Source: Scopulibacillus darangshiensis (GTDB taxonomy: Bacteria > Bacillota > Bacilli > Bacillales > Sporolactobacillaceae). Taken from it: a stretch of DNA of 48,949 nucleotides. The position numbers were made by a program, and so were the translations under genes. The notes under the pieces were generated by a model that was not told the DNA's origin, did not search any database, and worked only from the letters and a program-made list of their open reading frames with translations. The stretch is taken from assembly GCF_004341035.1 (NCBI RefSeq), contig NZ_SLXK01000032.1:1-48949 (forward strand). The letters run 5' to 3'. Below, piece by piece: positions 44,522-48,949 of the stretch. Numbering within the stretch: position 1 is the first letter of the stretch; each line of letters opens with the position of its first letter.

Positions 44522-46018
44522 TTACGGCAGGTAGTTTTCCGGGTTAACGAGGTTGCCATCTTTATAAACTTCAAAATGGAGGTGACGGCCAGTAGAATCC
44601 CCTGTGGACCCCATGATGCCAACCTGCTGTCCTTTCTTGACAACCTGTCCTTTGTGAACGGTAATGGATGCCATGTGATTATAGGTTGTCTTCATACCGT
44701 TATTATGATTGATCACGACCCTGTTGCCATAGCCGCCATCATCCCAGCCGGCAGATGTGACAGTGCCATTGTCCGCCGCTAAAATGGACCGGTCGGTGAC
44801 TCCGGAAATGTCAATGCCCTTGTGAAACTCACCCCATCGTTTGCCCATCTTGCTTGTGATGACACCGCCGACCGCCGGCCAAGCGAGCTGACCTGACCCT
44901 CTAGAAGGGACGACTCTTGTTCCTTTTTCAATGATTTCCTTTTTGGGTTCTGACAGAATTTTTTCTTTTAAAGTCTTTTTATCAGCGATATGACCGTTTT
45001 CTAAGATAATCCGGGAGGTGACCCGTCTTTTTCCGGTCTTCCCCTTTTGAAGTACCTTCTCATCACCTTTATACATGTCATCGTTCTTTTTTACATCTCG
45101 GTCAAAATCAATCTTGTATTCTCTCGTTTCATTTTTTACGACTTTGATCTTAAGGTAAGGTTTAGGCTTTTTCACGATGATGGTATCGCCGACATGCAGA
45201 ATGCCGTCTTCTTTAATTTTAGGATTAAGGTTATGAAGCTCGTCCATTGAGAGATTGAAATGGTCAGCAATATTACTGAGCGCATCCCCCTCTTTCACAT
45301 TATATTCGTCCTTAACTAGATTGCCATGTGAAAGGAGGTCAACCATGTCATCAACGCGGGACAGCTTATCTCTCGTTGTTTTACTCTCTTGGGTATTAAA
45401 ATCATCTGACAGCTCAATGGATAAGATCCCGTCCTCGAGTTGATCTGAATTAGGTTTGTCATTTTTCGATTCGCCATCCGAATCCTTCTTCTGCTCTTCA
45501 AACTTTTTCATGGCCTTCTCAGATATATATTGCTCCTTGAATTTTTGAAGGACTTTATCGGCTGCTTTTTGATCCTTCACGAAGCCTACGGTTTGATCGC
45601 CGACTTTAATCTCGGCGGCTTTCACCCTAACCTTGATGGCGTCTTTAAGTTTGGTGATGACTTCCTTATCATTAGTAGAAGCCTGAAAGACTTTTTCCGG
45701 AATCAGTGTAACATCTTGGCTCAGCACATAGTCATAATCTGGATCTTTCTCTTTTGCCTTTGCCAGCATGTCTGATGTAAGCTTATTTATTTCACTTTTA
45801 TCATTAACTGTGCCAAGGGGGTTCTCCCCGGCATAGACATGATATATAGTCTGGATATTGTTTGAGGCGGCCATCTGTCCGTTAGCCGCACTCGCATGGT
45901 GACTTCCAGTTCCTAAAGCAAGTGCTATTGCGCCAGCAAACAGGGCCCCTTTTGTAAATCTAGTAAATGTTTTCGAAGCAAAACCTGTGATCGCCGAATT
46001 TATATTAATTTTGTTCAT
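44522..46018 (-). CDS. secreted M23 peptidoglycan endopeptidase with LysM and G5 domains
   Basis: 498 aa from the ATG at 46018 (AAGGAAGGGAAA upstream); the reading to 46045 is unsupported. A signal peptide ends near SHHASA. An N-terminal unknown region follows, then LysM (YNVKEGDALSNIADHFNLSMDELHNLNP, about 232-285), a G5 domain (about 290-365) and a LytM/M23 domain with zinc ligands HKGIDIS (about 398) and HLHFE (about 477). It should cleave wall cross-bridges. Genes of this architecture lie just upstream of walR in many Bacillales, and WalRK controls such enzymes, so a functional link is likely. A half-matching WalR-box (TGTAAT-N5-TGTAGG) at 46137-46153 is too weak to call. Confidence 0.93.
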   Translation of the reverse strand: MNKININSAITGFASKTFTRFTKGALFAGAIALALGTGSHHASAANGQMAASNNIQTIYHVYAGENPLGTVNDKSEINKLTSDMLAKAKEKDPDYDYVLSQDVTLIPEKVFQASTNDKEVITKLKDAIKVRVKAAEIKVGDQTVGFVKDQKAADKVLQKFKEQYISEKAMKKFEEQKKDSDGESKNDKPNSDQLEDGILSIELSDDFNTQESKTTRDKLSRVDDMVDLLSHGNLVKDEYNVKEGDALSNIADHFNLSMDELHNLNPKIKEDGILHVGDTIIVKKPKPYLKIKVVKNETREYKIDFDRDVKKNDDMYKGDEKVLQKGKTGKRRVTSRIILENGHIADKKTLKEKILSEPKKEIIEKGTRVVPSRGSGQLAWPAVGGVITSKMGKRWGEFHKGIDISGVTDRSILAADNGTVTSAGWDDGGYGNRVVINHNNGMKTTYNHMASITVHKGQVVKKGQQVGIMGSTGDSTGRHLHFEVYKDGNLVNPENYLP

Positions 46019-46296
46019 TTTCCCTTCCTTCCCAAAGCAACACACACTTCTATATATGTAGGTCGATTGTCTTATTTGATTCTCACAAATACCAATCTAT
46101 CATAATTGTGCAGGGCCTCAAGGAAATCAGAGGATTTGTAATACACATGTAGGAATCGTGTCATTTTATGGAGTCAAAAAGAAAATGTAGCAATCAAGGG
46201 GAATTTGGCCTTCTGCGGACCGGATGCATTATTTGGGTATAAAAGGGAAAAAAGCATATTACTCATAAAGAGTAACATGCTTGTACATGCAAAACA

Positions 46297-46372
<76 letters not shown>

Positions 46373-46403
46373 ATTTTATATTGGTGGTCGGTATTTTGTA
46401 TTT

Positions 46404-46510
46404 CTGTCTCTCCATCTGCAAGCTTTTGCTCCGAGGCGTATGCTTCGAGACAACTCGAAGTAATTTCAAGATGTGATGCTCGTTGCTCTACCGACTGAGC
46501 TACCCGAGCC
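46404..46510 (-). repeat. 80-nt core plus truncated tRNA 5' half upstream of tRNA-Phe
   Basis: 46484-46510 is a tRNA 5' half (GGCTCGGGTAGCTCAGTCGG to TAGAGCA) that stops at the end of the D-arm. It is joined directly to an 80-nt core (46483-46404) containing a perfect hairpin CTTCGAG-ACAA-CTCGAAG. The same core, diverged, follows truncated tRNA-fMet ends at 46882-46960 and 47015-47096. ATTTTATATTGGTGGTCG next to each tRNA-Phe-type 5' end (46373 and 46511) is also duplicated. Confidence 0.8.
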
Positions 46511-46543
46511 ATTTTATATTGGTGGTCGTCCAATTAATCAAAA

Positions 46544-46619
46544 TGGCGGACCCGACCGGGATCGAACCGGCGATCTCCTGCGTGACAGGCAGGCATGTTA
46601 ACCGCTACACCACGGGTCC
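46544..46619 (-). tRNA. tRNA-Asp (GTC), CCA encoded
   Basis: The acceptor GGACCCG pairs with CGGGTCC, discriminator G, anticodon loop CTGTCAC, T-arm GGTTCGATCCC. All four arms fold. Confidence 0.97.
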
Positions 46620-46660
46620 ACTTCTTATGTAATTAAGGTAAAACTATGTATTTATGATAG

Positions 46661-46841
<181 letters not shown>

Positions 46842-47110
46842 ACGATATGAAAATTAATGCTTATTCATTTGTTATAAAAAACTGTCTCTCCATCTTCCAG
46901 AAAAGCTCCGAAGTGTATGCTTCGAGACAACTCGTAGTAAATTCGAGAAGTGATGCTCGTTGCTCCACCCCGCGACGATTTGAAAATTAATGCTTATTCA
47001 TTTGTTATAAAAAACTGTCTCTCCATCTTCCAGCAAAGCTCCGAAGTGTATGATGCTTCGAGACAACTTGTAGTAAATTCGAGAAGTGATGCTCGTTGCT
47101 CCACCCCGCG
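46842..47110 (-). repeat. two tandem units of tRNA-fMet 5' end, upstream flank and 80-nt core
   Basis: Units at 46842-46974 and 46975-47110 (133 and 136 bp). Each consists of a roughly 40-nt tRNA upstream flank, the approximately 80-nt core, and the first 14 nt of tRNA-fMet (CGCGGGGTGGAGCA). The units are about 95% identical, and the core is the one found upstream of tRNA-Phe. The remaining 47111-47345 has a third flank copy and AT-rich DNA, with no gene. Confidence 0.88.
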
Positions 47111-47345
47111 ACGATTTGAAAATTAATACTTATTCATTTGTTATAAACATCTTATGCTTTTGTGCTGTTTGTGACAACAAATAATATAATACCATCTTAT
47201 TTTTTGAAATGCAACTGTTTTTTTATCGACGGAAGGAAAAAGTGATTTTTTGTGCCAAATCGGGGCTTTATTATCCGGAAATTTAAGATGAAAAGCCATA
47301 ACATTTTAAAGTTTCTCCGTAACTGTTGGACCTAATTCATCAAAC

Positions 47346-47386
47346 AAAAAAAACCACCGGAATGGTGAAATTTACCATGCCGGCGG
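47346..47386 (-). terminator. terminator of purA
   Basis: Minus strand CCGCCGGCATGGT pairs with ACCATTCCGGTGG across a 7-nt loop (minor mismatches), followed by at least seven Ts. It starts 13 nt after the purA stop. Confidence 0.88.
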
Positions 47387-47398
47387 GTCGTTAATACC

Positions 47399-48761
<1,363 letters not shown>

Positions 48762-48763
48762 TG

Positions 48764-48808
48764 AAATACGAACATTTTAAGTGATATATCCAAATTTCGT
48801 TCGTTTAT
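48764..48808. promoter_or_regulatory. paired PurBoxes (PurR operator) upstream of purA
   Basis: AAATACGAACATT (48764-48776, plus strand) matches AWWWCCGAACWWT at 12 of 13 positions. A weaker inverted box with CGAAC lies at 48808-48794. The CGAAC centres are 30 bp apart, as in known Bacillus PurR operators, and the pair sits just upstream of the purA -35. Confidence 0.6.
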
Positions 48809-48861
48809 TTACCCAAACAACCCTTATGCTTATTAATATGAGCTAATGTTGGCCAAATCAT

Positions 48862-48884
48862 AACCACCCTTCCAAAGGGTGGTT
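48862..48884. terminator. hairpin near the right edge
   Basis: AACCACCCTT (48862-48871) pairs with AAGGGTGGTT (48875-48884) across 3 nt. There is no strong T-tract. It could end a gene lying beyond the window. Confidence 0.4.
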
Positions 48885-48949
48885 TGCACAAAGGCTATAA
48901 GCCTAAACTACCGGCCGGCGTCTAAAGGCGCTGGCTTTCATTTAGCATT

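Noticed and set aside
46137-46153. WalR box upstream of the M23 gene
   Set aside because: TGTAAT-N5-TGTAGG matches only the first half of TGTWAH-N5-TGTWAH and is in the opposite orientation to the gene.

Overview
The window is low-to-mid GC Firmicute DNA from the order Bacillales. The right half holds purA, a tRNA cluster, an M23 endopeptidase gene, walR-walK-walH-walI-walJ, an htrA-type protease, a CxxH/CxxC mini-protein and rlmH. In Bacillus relatives this block lies beside the replication origin. Most genes are on the minus strand, which fits an origin just beyond the right edge. Two near-consensus ParB/Spo0J parS sites (15398 and 32032) agree with this. The species cannot be named from sequence alone. 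A bleomycin-hydrolase-like PepC and the repeat families hint at a lineage outside Bacillus proper, but this is weak.

Layout. 1-5.5 kb: an unknown lipoprotein, DoxX, a repeat-built coiled-coil protein, and a double-length PBP4-type D-Ala-D-Ala peptidase whose second half has lost key motifs. 5.5-7.7 kb: the flotillin pair yuaF-floT with a near-perfect SigW promoter. 7.9-15 kb: a DHA2 drug exporter, a small unknown, rlmN, a thioesterase, a FetAB-like pair and pepC. 15-19.5 kb: a repeat element, parS, a glutamate/dicarboxylate symporter, a YebC-family gene (YeeN type), then queF with a preQ1 transporter under a preQ1-I riboswitch. 19.6-24.3 kb: htpG behind a perfect CIRCE, hflX behind a two-terminator leader, a probable 6S RNA, and a decayed penicillin-binding-protein start. 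24.3-36.3 kb: a RelE/Phd toxin-antitoxin pair, an MFS carrier, a SWIM-SNF2 ATPase, a YngK-like hydrolase, an amino-acid permease, a decayed SEC-C gene and a NERD protein. 36.3-48.9 kb: five 52-bp tandem repeats, then the conserved origin-side block.

How they work together. WalRK with WalH/WalI, the M23 enzyme, the PBP4-like protein and flotillin all concern the cell envelope. purA carries a promoter with paired PurBoxes. HtpG (CIRCE), HtrA and HflX are stress functions. Candidates for undescribed biology are the degenerate tandem PBP4, the structured hflX leader beside 6S RNA, and the tRNA-fMet/tRNA-Phe genes flanked by truncated tRNA copies joined to a shared 80-nt sequence.
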